A stretch of 64,000 nucleotides of DNA from Nocardioides sp. L-11A (GTDB lineage Bacteria; Actinomycetota; Actinomycetes; Propionibacteriales; Nocardioidaceae). Positions 36,241-44,146 of this stretch are shown here, one piece after another. The stretch lies in assembly GCA_029961745.1 (NCBI GenBank), contig CP124680.1, positions 1,116,001 through 1,180,000 on the forward strand, in the 5' to 3' direction. A model generated the notes under the pieces. The model searched no databases. It saw only the letters and a program-made list of their open reading frames with translations, and was not told the DNA's origin. The position numbers and the translations under genes are program-made. How positions within the stretch are numbered: position 1 is the stretch's first letter; every line of letters starts with the position of its first letter.

Positions 36241-36726
36241 GACCGGTGGCCGCCACGCGAACGCGACCACCCAGCCAGGCGGACCGCGAGCGCGGCAGCG
36301 CGGCGCGACGAAGGAGCGACGAGCTCGCGCCCTCCAGAGATCTACGAGGCCACGGCGCGTACGCCGCACGAGGAGGCGCAGGGAGCGAGGAACGAGCGAC
36401 CGGAGCCGACGACGAGCGACGCTTCGCGTCGTGCCGACCGGTGGCCGCCACGCGAACGCGACCACCCAGCCAGGCCGACCGCGAGCGCGGCAGCGCGGCG
36501 CGAGGAACGAGCGACGAGCTCGCGCCCTCCAGAGATCTACGAGGCCACGGCGCGTACGCCGCACGAGGAGGCGCAGGGAGCGAGGAACGAGCGACCGGAG
36601 CCGACGACGAGCGACGCTTCGCGTCGTGCCGACCGGTGGCCGCCACGCGAACGCGACCACCCAGCCAGGCCGACCGCGAGCGCGGCAGCGCGGCGCGAGG
36701 AACGAGCGACGAGCTCGCGCCCTCCA
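36241..36726. repeat. 195-bp direct tandem repeat, 2.5 copies
   Basis: Copies begin with GACCGGTGGCCGCC at 36241, 36436 and 36631, exactly 195 bp apart. The third stops at 36726. The first copy differs from the second at about three bases. Each unit is full of short palindromes such as GAGCTC and GACGCTTCGCGTC. The array ends 2 bp before the stop codon of the gene at 36729. Because 195 is a multiple of three, long open frames cross it on both strands, but their Arg/Ser/Ala-rich products look like chance translation of the repeat. Confidence 0.9.
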
Positions 36727-36728
36727 AC

Positions 36729-37208
36729 TCAGAGCAGGATGACGGACAGCGCGCCGGCGCCGTAGCCGGCGATGTCGACGTACACGTCCTCGCGCCGGCC
36801 CAGGGTGAGCGTGCTGATCCGCACCTGGGGGTCGAGCGGCGGACCGGCGGGGTGGACCAGGTGCAGGCGCAGGTGGTCCGCGCCGGGGACGTTGAAGGTC
36901 GAGGCGGCGATGTTGAGCACCTCGGCGAGGTTCTCCGCCATCGGGTCGGGCAGCCGGCCGTCGCCGATCGCGGCCTCGGCGTCACCGAGGGGCACCAGGC
37001 CGATCGCCGCGCCGGCCCGCGCAGAGAAGGCCAGGTCGCAGGCGATCAGCGCACGGATCTGCAGGCTGTCGTCGACGTAGACGGCAACCGTGGCGGGGGT
37101 GTCGGGCCCCGGGGCGAAGGGGGACGACGGGCTCAGCGTGACGTCGCGGCCGAGCAGGTCGGTCAGCAGGTCGCGCAGCTGCTTGGGCTGGGGGAGGTGG
37201 ACGGCCAC
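36729..37208 (-). CDS. Unidentified protein of the cheR operon
   Basis: The 159-residue protein is not confidently recognised. It contains ENLAEVLNIAASTFNVPG near residue 95 to 113, where CheX/CheC-type phosphatases have E..N, and a C-terminal strand set (QVRISTLTLGRREDVYVDIA). It could thus be a diverged CheC/CheX-like protein or a PilZ-independent motor regulator. It is the last gene of the cheR-cheY-cheX-cheY run, 6 bp after the second cheY. Its stop is 2 bp from the 195-bp repeat array. Confidence 0.75.
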   Translation of the reverse strand: MAVHLPQPKQLRDLLTDLLGRDVTLSPSSPFAPGPDTPATVAVYVDDSLQIRALIACDLAFSARAGAAIGLVPLGDAEAAIGDGRLPDPMAENLAEVLNIAASTFNVPGADHLRLHLVHPAGPPLDPQVRISTLTLGRREDVYVDIAGYGAGALSVILL

Positions 37209-37214
37209 GACGCC

Positions 37215-37574
37215 TCAGATCACGCCACGCAGCGCGTCGTCGAAGGCCTCCGGGGTGAACGGCTTGGCGATCAGGAACGCCGCCCCGGCGGACGCGGCGC
37301 GCTCCCGCATCTCCTCCGACCCCTCCGAGGTGACGAAGCCGAACGCGACCGTGGAACCGGACGCGCGCAGCGCGGAGAGGCAGTCGATCCCGTTCATCTC
37401 GGGCATGTTCCAGTCGGAGAGGACCAGGTCGGGTGCCTCGGTGCGCACCAGCTCCAGGGCCTGCCGCCCGTTCTCCGCCTCGACGATCTCGTGCCCGCCG
37501 TGCCCGGCCTGGCGCAGGGTCCGGATCACGATCTGCCGCATCACCCGGCTGTCGTCGGCGATCAGGATCTTCAT
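37215..37574 (-). CDS. CheY-like response regulator (second copy)
   Basis: This single-domain receiver is 119 residues with acidic pocket D7-D8, phospho-acceptor Asp54 (LVLSDWNMPEMNG), Thr/Ser switch in FVTSEGS, and Lys in LIAKPFTPEAF. It resembles CheY and is 6 bp upstream of an unknown gene and coupled to cheX by ATGA. With another receiver upstream it may act as a phosphate sink or as the second output to the motor. Confidence 0.92.
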   Translation of the reverse strand: MKILIADDSRVMRQIVIRTLRQAGHGGHEIVEAENGRQALELVRTEAPDLVLSDWNMPEMNGIDCLSALRASGSTVAFGFVTSEGSEEMRERAASAGAAFLIAKPFTPEAFDDALRGVI

Positions 37575-38053
37575 CGGGGTCCTCCCAGGGGTACGTGCAC
37601 GGAGACGCGGACGGGGGCGTCCAGCCAGGACAGGTCGACCCGGCAGGCGAGGGCCGCGTCGCGGGCGAAGGCGGCTCGGCCGGCGGCGACGGCCGGCAGC
37701 GAGAGCGTGCTGGGGCCGGGCATCAGACTCTTCACGTTGCCGCCGACCATGTTGACCAGCTCGCCGACCGCGTCGGCGACATCGCTGTCGGTGGCGGTCT
37801 GGTCGGCGGGCAGCGCCAGCATCCGGACGGTCAGCCGGCGGGCCAGCGCCTCGGCCAGCTCGACCGTCACGACGCCCTGCCAGCCGCCGCTGATGGTGGT
37901 CGCGGCCGACCAGGCGGCGGTGTCGAACGGCGTGCCCGTCGGGACGGCGCGGGGCACCAGCATCCCGTCCTCACCGAGCAGTGCCATCCAGACGTCCTCG
38001 GCGACCGCGAGGACGTCCTCGCTCCCCGGGCCCTCGTGGACCGCGGTGGTCAT
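37571..38053 (-). CDS. cheX: CheX-like chemotaxis phosphatase
   Basis: The 160-residue protein has the CheX motif VGELVNMVGGNVKSLMPGPS near residues 105-124, with the conserved E and N that attack CheY-P, and typical flanking strands. It probably dephosphorylates the CheY-like proteins encoded on either side. ATG 38053 overlaps the upstream cheY stop; its own stop overlaps the next start. Confidence 0.85.
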   Translation of the reverse strand: MTTAVHEGPGSEDVLAVAEDVWMALLGEDGMLVPRAVPTGTPFDTAAWSAATTISGGWQGVVTVELAEALARRLTVRMLALPADQTATDSDVADAVGELVNMVGGNVKSLMPGPSTLSLPAVAAGRAAFARDAALACRVDLSWLDAPVRVSVHVPLGGPR

Positions 38054-38421
38054 GCCGGAACCAGCCCGAGCAGCGAGAGCTTGTCGACGATCGCGTCCGG
38101 CGTGAACGGCTTGATGACGTACTCGTGGGCGCCGGCGGCCAGCGCACGCACGATCTGCCGCTGCTCGCTCTCCGTGGTCACCATCATCAGCGTGATGTCG
38201 CGCCACTCCGGGTTCGCACGGACCTCGGTGATGAACGTGTAGCCGTCCATCACCGGCATGTTCCAGTCCACCAGACACACGTCGGGCACGACGCCCGCGC
38301 GCATCTGGTCCAGTGCGGCCTGGCCGTGCTCGGCCTCGCTCGTCTCGAAGTCCAGGCCCGTGACGATGCGGCGCAGGATGCTGCGCATCGCCCGGGAGTC
38401 GTCGATGATCATCGCTCGCAC
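38050..38421 (-). CDS. cheY: CheY-like response regulator
   Basis: The 123-residue receiver has D7-D8, phospho-acceptor Asp52 (CLVDWNMPVMDG), Thr in MMVTTES and Lys in YVIKPFTPDAI, the complete switch set. It follows cheR by 2 bp using GTG 38421 and is most likely the main CheY that binds FliM. The two cheY genes and cheX are consecutive. Confidence 0.93.
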   Translation of the reverse strand: MRAMIIDDSRAMRSILRRIVTGLDFETSEAEHGQAALDQMRAGVVPDVCLVDWNMPVMDGYTFITEVRANPEWRDITLMMVTTESEQRQIVRALAAGAHEYVIKPFTPDAIVDKLSLLGLVPA

Positions 38422-38423
38422 GC

Positions 38424-39275
38424 TCAGGCTCCTGTGCTGGTGAGGGACGGGGTCAGGGAGGTGGCCGCGCGGCGGTAGGCGGGCACCCGCCCGATCTGCT
38501 CGCGGCGCCACGCGGCCGCGAGATCCGCCGGCAGGTCGAGGGTGGTCTCGGACGAGCCGAGCAGCAGGTAGCCGTCGTCGGCCAGCATCGGCAGCATCCG
38601 GCGCAGGATGTCGGTCTTGGTGGCCGCGTCGAAGTAGATGAGGACGTTGCGCAGCCAGATCACGTCGAACGACCCGAGCCCGACGTACGGCGCGGCCAGG
38701 TTGAGGTGCTTCACGGTGACCCGCTCCCGCAGCCGCTCGGCGATCTCCCACTCGCGCCCGGCGCGGGTGAAGTAGCGCACCAGGCTGGTCGCCGGCAGGC
38801 CGCGGTTGACCTCGACCTGGCTGTACCGCCCGGCCCGGACCCGTGCCAGCATCGCCGTCGAGATGTCGGTGGCGACGATCTCGTGGCTCCATCCCGCGGG
38901 GAGGTGCTGGTCGAGCAGCATCGCGATCGAGTAGGCCTCCTGCCCGCTGGAGCACGCGGCGCTCCAGATCCGGAGGCGCCGGGTGATCTGCCGGCGCTCG
39001 AGCAGCGCGGGCAGCATCGCGTCGGTGAAGGCCTGGTACGGCGTGTGGTCGCGGAACCAGCTCGTCTCGTTGATGGTCAGCGCGTCGACCACCTTGCGGC
39101 GCTCCTCGGCGTCGAAGGCCAGCCGGCCGACGTACTCCTCCAGGCCCAGGCCGCGGGCGGCGGCGAGCGGGTTGAGCCGGGCCTCGACGAGGTACTCCTT
39201 GCCCTCGTCGTACACCATCGACGTCTCGCGCCGCACGAGCGCCGAGACGGAGGCGAAGGCGGTCGGCGTCGTCAT
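38424..39275 (-). CDS. cheR: Chemotaxis protein methyltransferase CheR
   Basis: The 283-residue CheR has the N-terminal four-helix domain and the SAM-binding domain with LRIWSAACSSGQEAYSIAML (GxSxGEE-like), IVATDISTAML and DVIWLRNVLIYFD. It methylates receptor glutamates with S-adenosylmethionine. ATG 39275 lies 7 bp beyond a sigma-28-type -10, so the mRNA may be leaderless. It is the first gene of a five-gene minus-strand run. Confidence 0.95.
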   Translation of the reverse strand: MTTPTAFASVSALVRRETSMVYDEGKEYLVEARLNPLAAARGLGLEEYVGRLAFDAEERRKVVDALTINETSWFRDHTPYQAFTDAMLPALLERRQITRRLRIWSAACSSGQEAYSIAMLLDQHLPAGWSHEIVATDISTAMLARVRAGRYSQVEVNRGLPATSLVRYFTRAGREWEIAERLRERVTVKHLNLAAPYVGLGSFDVIWLRNVLIYFDAATKTDILRRMLPMLADDGYLLLGSSETTLDLPADLAAAWRREQIGRVPAYRRAATSLTPSLTSTGA

Positions 39276-39282
39276 GCCCGCT

Positions 39283-39309
39283 CCATCGGCGTCGCGACGC
39301 GCGACCTGA
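39283..39309 (-). promoter_or_regulatory. Candidate sigma-28 (FliA) promoter for cheR operon
   Basis: On the minus strand TCAG (39309-39306), 15 bp, GCCGATGG (39290-39283). Only 7 bp separate the -10 from the cheR ATG, as expected for leaderless transcription. Confidence 0.7.
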
Positions 39310-39397
39310 GCCTGCGGGCTGAGCCAGGATCCGTGGCTGGTCACCCGCTGCGCGACACCCCAGCGGCGCGCTCGGAGTGGGGGCCGGGCCGGAGGTC

Positions 39398-39424
39398 TCA
39401 GAAGCGCCGGTGGGGCGCCGATGG
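39398..39424 (+). promoter_or_regulatory. Candidate sigma-28 (FliA) promoter for cheB
   Basis: TCAG (39398-39401), 15 bp, GCCGATGG (39417-39424), a match to the divergent cheR promoter. The -10 covers an in-frame ATG at 39421, so that ATG would lie outside the mRNA and GTG 39433, 8 bp beyond the -10, becomes the likely start. Confidence 0.65.
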
Positions 39425-39432
39425 AGAAGGGC

Positions 39433-40491
39433 GTGACGCAGATCAGGGTGCTCGTCGTCGACGACTCCGCATTGGTGCGCCGGTTGGTGACCACCGCGCT
39501 CCGGGACGCGTCCGACATCGAGGTGGCCGGGGTGGCCCGGGACGGTCTGGAGGCCGTGCGGATGGTCGACGAGCTCCGTCCCGACGTCGTCACCCTCGAC
39601 ATCGAGATGCCGCGCCTCGACGGCCTCGGCGCGCTCACGCGGATCCGCGACCAGCACGCCCGGCTGCCGGTGATCATGTTCTCGACGCTGACCGAGCGCG
39701 GCGCCACCGCGACGCTCGACGCCCTGTCCCGCGGCGCCTCGGACTACGTGACGAAGCCGTCCAACACCGGCCAGATCGCCGACGGGATCGCGGCGATCCG
39801 CGACCAGCTGGTGCCCCGGATCCGCGCCCTCGCGGGCATCCGGAAGCTCACCCCGGGTACGAGCGTCCCGATCGTGCGCCGCGAGCGCACCCGTCCCGCG
39901 CTCGCGCCGGTCACCGCGCTCCTCGTCGGCTGCTCCACCGGCGGCCCCGACGCCCTCGCCCGCCTCCTGCCCCGACTGCCCGCCGACCTCGGCGTCCCGG
40001 TCCTCGTCGTCCAGCACATGCCGCCCGTCTTCACGTCCCTGCTGGCCCAACGACTCGACAAGCTCTGCGCCCTCGCCGTCCGCGAGGCCGCCGACGGGGA
40101 GCCGGTGCGGCCCGGCGAGGTGCTCATCGCCCCCGGCGACCTCCACCTCCGGCTGCGGCCGTCCGCGCTCGGCGTACGGGTCGGGCTGGACCAGGGGCCG
40201 CAGGAGAACTTCTGCCGGCCGGCCGTCGACGTGCTCTTCCGCTCCGCCGTCGGGGTGTACGGCGCCGGCGCGCTCGCCACCGTGCTCACCGGCATGGGGC
40301 AGGACGGACTCGCCGGGGCGCGGGAGCTCGCGACCACCGGCGCGCGGATCCTGGTCCAGGACGCGGACAGCTCGGTCGTGTGGGGGATGCCCGGCGCGGT
40401 CGCCGGGGCGGGGCTGGCCGACGACGTACTCCCGCTCGAGCAGTTGGCGGACCGGATCGTCGCCACCGTCCGGCGCTCCCGCGCGGCCTGA
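39433..40491 (+). CDS. cheB: Chemotaxis protein-glutamate methylesterase CheB
   Basis: CheB has an N-terminal receiver (VLVVDDSALVRRLV, phospho-Asp in TLDIEMPRLDG, Lys in YVTKPSN) and a C-terminal methylesterase with catalytic Ser in LLVGCSTGGPDAL, His in VVQHMPPVF and Asp in MGQDGLAGA. It removes methyl groups from, or deamidates, receptors. GTG 39433 gives MTQIRVLVVDDS, the usual beginning. ATG 39421 would add four residues. It is divergent to cheR and convergent to the fliS group. Confidence 0.94.
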   Translation: MTQIRVLVVDDSALVRRLVTTALRDASDIEVAGVARDGLEAVRMVDELRPDVVTLDIEMPRLDGLGALTRIRDQHARLPVIMFSTLTERGATATLDALSRGASDYVTKPSNTGQIADGIAAIRDQLVPRIRALAGIRKLTPGTSVPIVRRERTRPALAPVTALLVGCSTGGPDALARLLPRLPADLGVPVLVVQHMPPVFTSLLAQRLDKLCALAVREAADGEPVRPGEVLIAPGDLHLRLRPSALGVRVGLDQGPQENFCRPAVDVLFRSAVGVYGAGALATVLTGMGQDGLAGARELATTGARILVQDADSSVVWGMPGAVAGAGLADDVLPLEQLADRIVATVRRSRAA

Positions 40492-40526
40492 GTCTGGTCC
40501 GCCGGTCCCGTTCGCGGCGCGGCGCA

Positions 40527-40633
40527 GTAACACGCTGTCCGCCGCACTACCTGCCACCTGTCAGCAGAATTCGGGTCGGATCGGCGCCGAAATCGCTGAG
40601 AACCGCCGACCAGACGGGTGGACAACGTGTTAC
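40527..40633. repeat. 107-bp palindromic repeat, copy A
   Basis: GTAACACGCTGTCC at 40527-40540 is matched by its complement, with one mismatch, at 40620-40633. The interior also pairs (TCAGC...GCTGA). It has exactly the same length as a copy at 48754-48860, and the two share sequence in register, especially the outer 18 bp. It occupies the 175-bp gap between the convergent cheB gene and the gene at 40667. It could be a bidirectional terminator or a small mobile element. Confidence 0.8.
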
Positions 40634-40666
40634 AGCGGCCCGTACATCGGCCCGCTCAGAACATTC

Positions 40667-41032
40667 TCAGGCAGTGACGTCGAGGTAGACCGGCGTGGGG
40701 GGCAGGGTCGTCGCCCGTCCGACGCGGTCGGTGACCTGCTGCTGGCGACGGGTGCCGGCGAGCACGGAGGGGATCGCGGCCATCAGTCGCTGCTGCCGGG
40801 CCATCAGCTGCCGGGCGCGGGGGACCAGGTCGTTGGGCAGCGGACCCAGCTCCGCCGGGGGCAGCCAGGGGGAGATGGTGGCCCCGGTCGCCCCGGCCGG
40901 CGTGCCCTGCAGCATCAGCTCGGCGTGGTCGGCGTGCGCCTCCAGGCGGTCCAGCGCCTCGGCCCAGGTCGTCGGCCGCTCGGGGACGGAGGGGGAGCCG
41001 GCGTCCGCCGGTGGATGCCCGGGGCCGTTCAC
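40667..41032 (-). CDS. Small protein encoded after fliS, possible FliT-type chaperone
   Basis: The 121-residue product is largely helical with charged heptads (LEAHADHAELMLQ, ARQLMARQQRLMAAIPSVLA). GTG 41032 overlaps the fliS stop as GTGA. In other genomes fliD-fliS is often followed by fliT, a small helical chaperone of FliD, but no sequence similarity is visible. The function is inferred from position only. Confidence 0.75.
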   Translation of the reverse strand: MNGPGHPPADAGSPSVPERPTTWAEALDRLEAHADHAELMLQGTPAGATGATISPWLPPAELGPLPNDLVPRARQLMARQQRLMAAIPSVLAGTRRQQQVTDRVGRATTLPPTPVYLDVTA

Positions 41033-41406
41033 GACACGGCCGCCATCGCCGCTTCCCGCCAGGTGTCACACAACTGGCGGGCGAGGGTCAGCGCCTCGTC
41101 GGTGACCTCGACGCGGCGGCGTACGTTCGCCTCGACGAGCCGACCGCGCAGGTAGGCGTAGAGCGCCGCGAGCTGGCTGCCGGCCGGCATCTGCTCGACC
41201 ACCAGACTCGACTCGAGCTCGAGCACGATGTCCTGGGCGTGCAGCAGGTCCCGGTGGGCGTCGGCCCATGCGGTCCGCTCCTGCGCACCGCGGGCCCGCT
41301 CGATGTCGAGGACCAGGCGCTCGAGGAGCATCACCAGCAGTCGCGCGGGCGAGGCGGTGGTGACGGAGTTGGCGCGGTACGCCGCGTGGGCGTCCATGGC
41401 GTTCAT
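41029..41406 (-). CDS. fliS: Flagellin export chaperone FliS
   Basis: FliS is 125 residues, helical, with the typical front (HAAYRANSVTTASPARLLVM, LLERLVLDIERA) and SSLVVEQMPAGSQLAALYAY in the middle. It binds the C-terminus of flagellin and prevents its polymerisation in the cytoplasm. ATG 41406 matches other FliS N-termini; GTG 41418, overlapping the fliD stop, is also possible. Confidence 0.92.
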   Translation of the reverse strand: MNAMDAHAAYRANSVTTASPARLLVMLLERLVLDIERARGAQERTAWADAHRDLLHAQDIVLELESSLVVEQMPAGSQLAALYAYLRGRLVEANVRRRVEVTDEALTLARQLCDTWREAAMAAVS

Positions 41407-41414
41407 CGGCTTCC

Positions 41415-42758
41415 TCACTCCTTCGACGCGGTCAGGGCGGAGAGCTGGCTGCTGAGCCAGTTGGACTGGGACTGGAGCTGGGAGAGAGCGGTCTCCAGGG
41501 CGGTGTACTGCCGCTCCAGGGTGGTGCGGCGCAGTGCCAGGCGGTCGTCCCAGGCCGCGATGCTGTCGGTGAGACGCCCGATGGTGGCGGTCTTGCCGTT
41601 GACCGCGTTGGTGACCGTGCCGTCGTACTTGTCGCTGGCGTCCTCGGCCGCCTTCGCGATGCGGGAGGCGAAGCCGGTGGCGCCGGTGATGGCGGCGGTG
41701 GTGGCGTCGGGGTCGGCGGCGTAGGCCTCGGCGAAGGCCGTCTCGTCGAAGGTGAAGCGGCCGTAGCGGTCCACCTCGATCCCGTACGCCGCCAGGCTGG
41801 TGCCGTCGGTCGGGTAGACCGCCTCGGCCAGCCCGGCGGTCACTCCGCGCAGGGTGCTGTCGCCCGATAGGACGCCCGCCTTGGTGGCGTCGGCGTTGTG
41901 GGCGGTCGCCGTCGCGAGCGCGTCGAGGATCCCGTTGACATCGTTGACCAGCGCCTTGACGGCGGCCGAGCGGCTGGTGGCGTCCCGGCTGACGGCGATG
42001 TCGGCGCTGCCGGTGGCCGCGGTCCCGAGGGTGATCGTCACGCCCGGTGTGATGTCGGCGAAGGTGTTCGTGCTCGAGGTCGCCTCGATGCCGCCGATCG
42101 TGATGGCGGCGTCCCGGCCGTCCCGGACGCTCGCGCCACCCAGGAGCGGGGAGCCGTCGGCGGCGGTGAGCTCGAAGGCGGAGTCGGCGCCGGTGGTGGA
42201 CGACTCGACGAGCAGGCGGTAGGTGTCGCCGCCGCCGGACGAGGTCACCTTCACCAGCGTCGCCCGCACGCCCTCGTCCGCGGCGTTGATCGCCGCCGCG
42301 ACCTGCTCGAGGGTGCCGCCGGCCGTGGCGATCGTGACGTCGGGCTCGCCGGCCCGCTTGAGGACGACGTCCGTGCCGGCACCGGTGACGGCGTCGGTCT
42401 TGGCGTGGGCGTCGGCGAAGGCGAGCTGGTGGGCGAGGGCGGTCCGGCCGACGGTGACGGTGAAGGCGCCGGGCGCCGCACCGTTGGTCGCGGTGACGGT
42501 GACCGCGGAGTTCGACGAGGTCGCCTTGAGGGCGGACCAGGGGCCGGTCGTCTGCGAGGTGCCGGCCAGCGACCCGGAGGTGGCGGCCAGGGTGGCCAGC
42601 CGGGCGTTGAGCTGCTGGAGTGCGGAGAGCCGCGTCTGCTCGGTCGAGAGCTGGCTCTTGAGCTTGAGCTGGGGAGCCGACTCCAGGGTGATGAGCTGGC
42701 TGATGATCTCGGCGGTGTTGAGGCCGCTGGCCAGACCGCCGATGCTCGCTGTCGCCAT
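41415..42758 (-). CDS. fliD: Flagellar filament cap protein FliD
   Basis: The 447-residue protein begins with IGGLASGLNTAEIISQLITL, the FliD N-terminus, and ends in a coiled-coil helix (ALSQLQSQSNWLSSQLSAL). The middle holds variable Ala/Thr-rich domains. FliD caps the growing filament and folds incoming flagellin. ATG 42758 has GGAGG about 5 bp upstream. fliC ends 102 bp upstream with a strong terminator between. Confidence 0.94.
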   Translation of the reverse strand: MATASIGGLASGLNTAEIISQLITLESAPQLKLKSQLSTEQTRLSALQQLNARLATLAATSGSLAGTSQTTGPWSALKATSSNSAVTVTATNGAAPGAFTVTVGRTALAHQLAFADAHAKTDAVTGAGTDVVLKRAGEPDVTIATAGGTLEQVAAAINAADEGVRATLVKVTSSGGGDTYRLLVESSTTGADSAFELTAADGSPLLGGASVRDGRDAAITIGGIEATSSTNTFADITPGVTITLGTAATGSADIAVSRDATSRSAAVKALVNDVNGILDALATATAHNADATKAGVLSGDSTLRGVTAGLAEAVYPTDGTSLAAYGIEVDRYGRFTFDETAFAEAYAADPDATTAAITGATGFASRIAKAAEDASDKYDGTVTNAVNGKTATIGRLTDSIAAWDDRLALRRTTLERQYTALETALSQLQSQSNWLSSQLSALTASKE

Positions 42759-42789
42759 GGAGTCCTCCGGTGGGGGTTCAGGAACGGCA

Positions 42790-42823
42790 GGTGCCGGTGG
42801 GGCCGAGGCCCCACCGGCACCTG
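42790..42823 (-). terminator. Strong intrinsic-type hairpin after fliC
   Basis: AGGTGCCGGTGGGGCC (42790-42805) and its exact complement (42808-42823) form a 16-bp stem with a 2-base nominal loop, 38 bp beyond the fliC stop. No T-run follows. It should restrict read-through from the strongly expressed flagellin gene into fliD and stabilise its mRNA. Confidence 0.75.
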
Positions 42824-42860
42824 GTCGTCACAGCGTCGTCGCTGGGGGAGTGCCGAAGGA

Positions 42861-44021
42861 TCAGCCGCGGAGCAGCTGCAGCACGCCGTTGGGGGCGGAG
42901 TTCGCCTGGGCGAGCATCGCGGTGCCGGCCTGCGAGAGGATCTGGGCCCGGGTGAAGCTCATCATCTCCGACGCCATGTCGGTGTCGCGGATCCGCGACT
43001 CCGACGCCGACAGGTTCTCGATCGCGACGTTGACGTTCGCGATCGTGTGCTCGAACCGGTTCTGCAGTGCACCGAGGTTGGCGCGAGCGGTGGAGACGTC
43101 CTCGATCTTGGCGTTGATCAGGGTGATCGCGGCCTGGGCCCCGGCGTGGCTGGAGAAGTCGAGCGCTCCGGCGGGCCCGGCGACCGAGACGCCGAGACCG
43201 GTACCGGCGGCGGCGTGGGTGCCCGCCGTGGCGCCACCGACGACGGTGCCGCCGTTGAGGGCGCTGACCACCAGGTTGTTGTTGTTGTCCACGGTGGCGG
43301 TCAGGGACTGCGCGAAGCCGGAGTCCGCGTTGAGGGCGTTGGCGACGTCCTCGACGGTGTTGTACGACCCGGCCGCGCCCAGGGTGACGTTGACCGTGCT
43401 CGTGCCGCCGCCGGGGTTGGTGATGGTGAACGCCTGCGCGCCCGTGACGGCGGTCGGGGTCGCCACCGCGATCTGGGCCCCGGCCGAGCCGACCGTCAGC
43501 GAGCTGGCGATGCCGGCCACGTTGGCGCTGGTCAGGTTGACGGCGATATTGCTCGCGCCGTCGCCGTTCGCGCCGACCTGGAAGTTCAGCGTGCCCGCGC
43601 TGCCGTCGAGCAGCTTGGTGCCGTTGAAGTTGGTGGACTGGCCGATCCGGTCGAGCTCCTGGGTGAGCTGGGTCGCCTCGGCAGCGATGTTGGCGCGCGC
43701 CTTGGCGTTGTTGCTGTCGCTCGACGCCTGCACCGCGAGGTCGCGCATGCGCTGCAGGATGGAGTGCACCTCGGTGAGCGCGCCTTCCGTCGTCTGCACG
43801 ACCGAGATGCCGTCCTGCGCGTTGCGGACGGCGACCTTGAGGCCACCGACCTGCGAGCGCAGACCCTCGGAGATGGCCAGGCCGGCCGCGTCGTCGGCGG
43901 CCCGGTTGATCCGGAAGCCGGACGACAGCTTCTCCATCGACTTCGAGAGCTGCCCCTGCGTCACCGACAGGTTGCGGTAGGCGTTGGTGGCCTCGATGTT
44001 CTGGTTGATGCGAAGACCCAT
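42861..44021 (-). CDS. fliC: Flagellin
   Basis: The 386-residue flagellin has the conserved D0/D1 ends: MGLRINQNIEATNAYRNLSV, LSSGFRINRAADDAAGLAIS at the N-terminus and ARANLGALQNRFEHTIANVN, SRIRDTDMASEMMSFTRAQI, LAQANSAPNGVLQLLRG at the C-terminus. The centre is a compact Ala/Thr/Gly-rich D2-like domain. It is the only flagellin in the window. ATG 44021 has AGGAGGG 8 bp upstream. A sigma-28-type promoter lies about 70 bp upstream; the leader has ANGGA motifs (44068-44072 and overlapping the Shine-Dalgarno at 44029-44035), the kind CsrA binds. Confidence 0.97.
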   Translation of the reverse strand: MGLRINQNIEATNAYRNLSVTQGQLSKSMEKLSSGFRINRAADDAAGLAISEGLRSQVGGLKVAVRNAQDGISVVQTTEGALTEVHSILQRMRDLAVQASSDSNNAKARANIAAEATQLTQELDRIGQSTNFNGTKLLDGSAGTLNFQVGANGDGASNIAVNLTSANVAGIASSLTVGSAGAQIAVATPTAVTGAQAFTITNPGGGTSTVNVTLGAAGSYNTVEDVANALNADSGFAQSLTATVDNNNNLVVSALNGGTVVGGATAGTHAAAGTGLGVSVAGPAGALDFSSHAGAQAAITLINAKIEDVSTARANLGALQNRFEHTIANVNVAIENLSASESRIRDTDMASEMMSFTRAQILSQAGTAMLAQANSAPNGVLQLLRG

Positions 44022-44090
44022 GGTGTTTCCCTCCTGGAATCAGGTCACGTGCGTTGGTCGGGGACCGTCCGTGGTCGCCCGTCGGGGTGG

Positions 44091-44117
44091 TGATCGGTAC
44101 GCCGAGCACCGGGTTGA
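44091..44117 (-). promoter_or_regulatory. Candidate sigma-28 (FliA) promoter for fliC
   Basis: On the minus strand TCAA (44117-44114), 15 bp, ACCGATCA (44098-44091). A start about 6-7 bp beyond the -10 would give a leader of about 64 bases. Confidence 0.7.
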
Positions 44118-44146
44118 GCGGTTTTGGGCCGCGGGTTGGCTGGGGG

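Noticed and set aside
36241..36726. CRISPR array
   Set aside because: The repeat unit is 195 bp with no spacer structure and no cas genes nearby.
36160..36985. Repeat-encoded Ser/Arg-rich proteins on the minus strand of the 195-bp array
   Set aside because: No ribosome-binding site, no signal or known motif, and equally open frames in several registers, so chance translation is more likely.
36204..38105. A 633-codon plus-strand frame over the repeat array and the che genes
   Set aside because: It is kept open by the 195-bp in-phase repeat and then runs antisense to cheY and cheX; no domain similarity.
38050..40557. An 835-codon minus-strand frame ending in a receiver domain
   Set aside because: Only the last 123 codons are a real CheY; the rest is antisense to cheB and out of frame with cheR.
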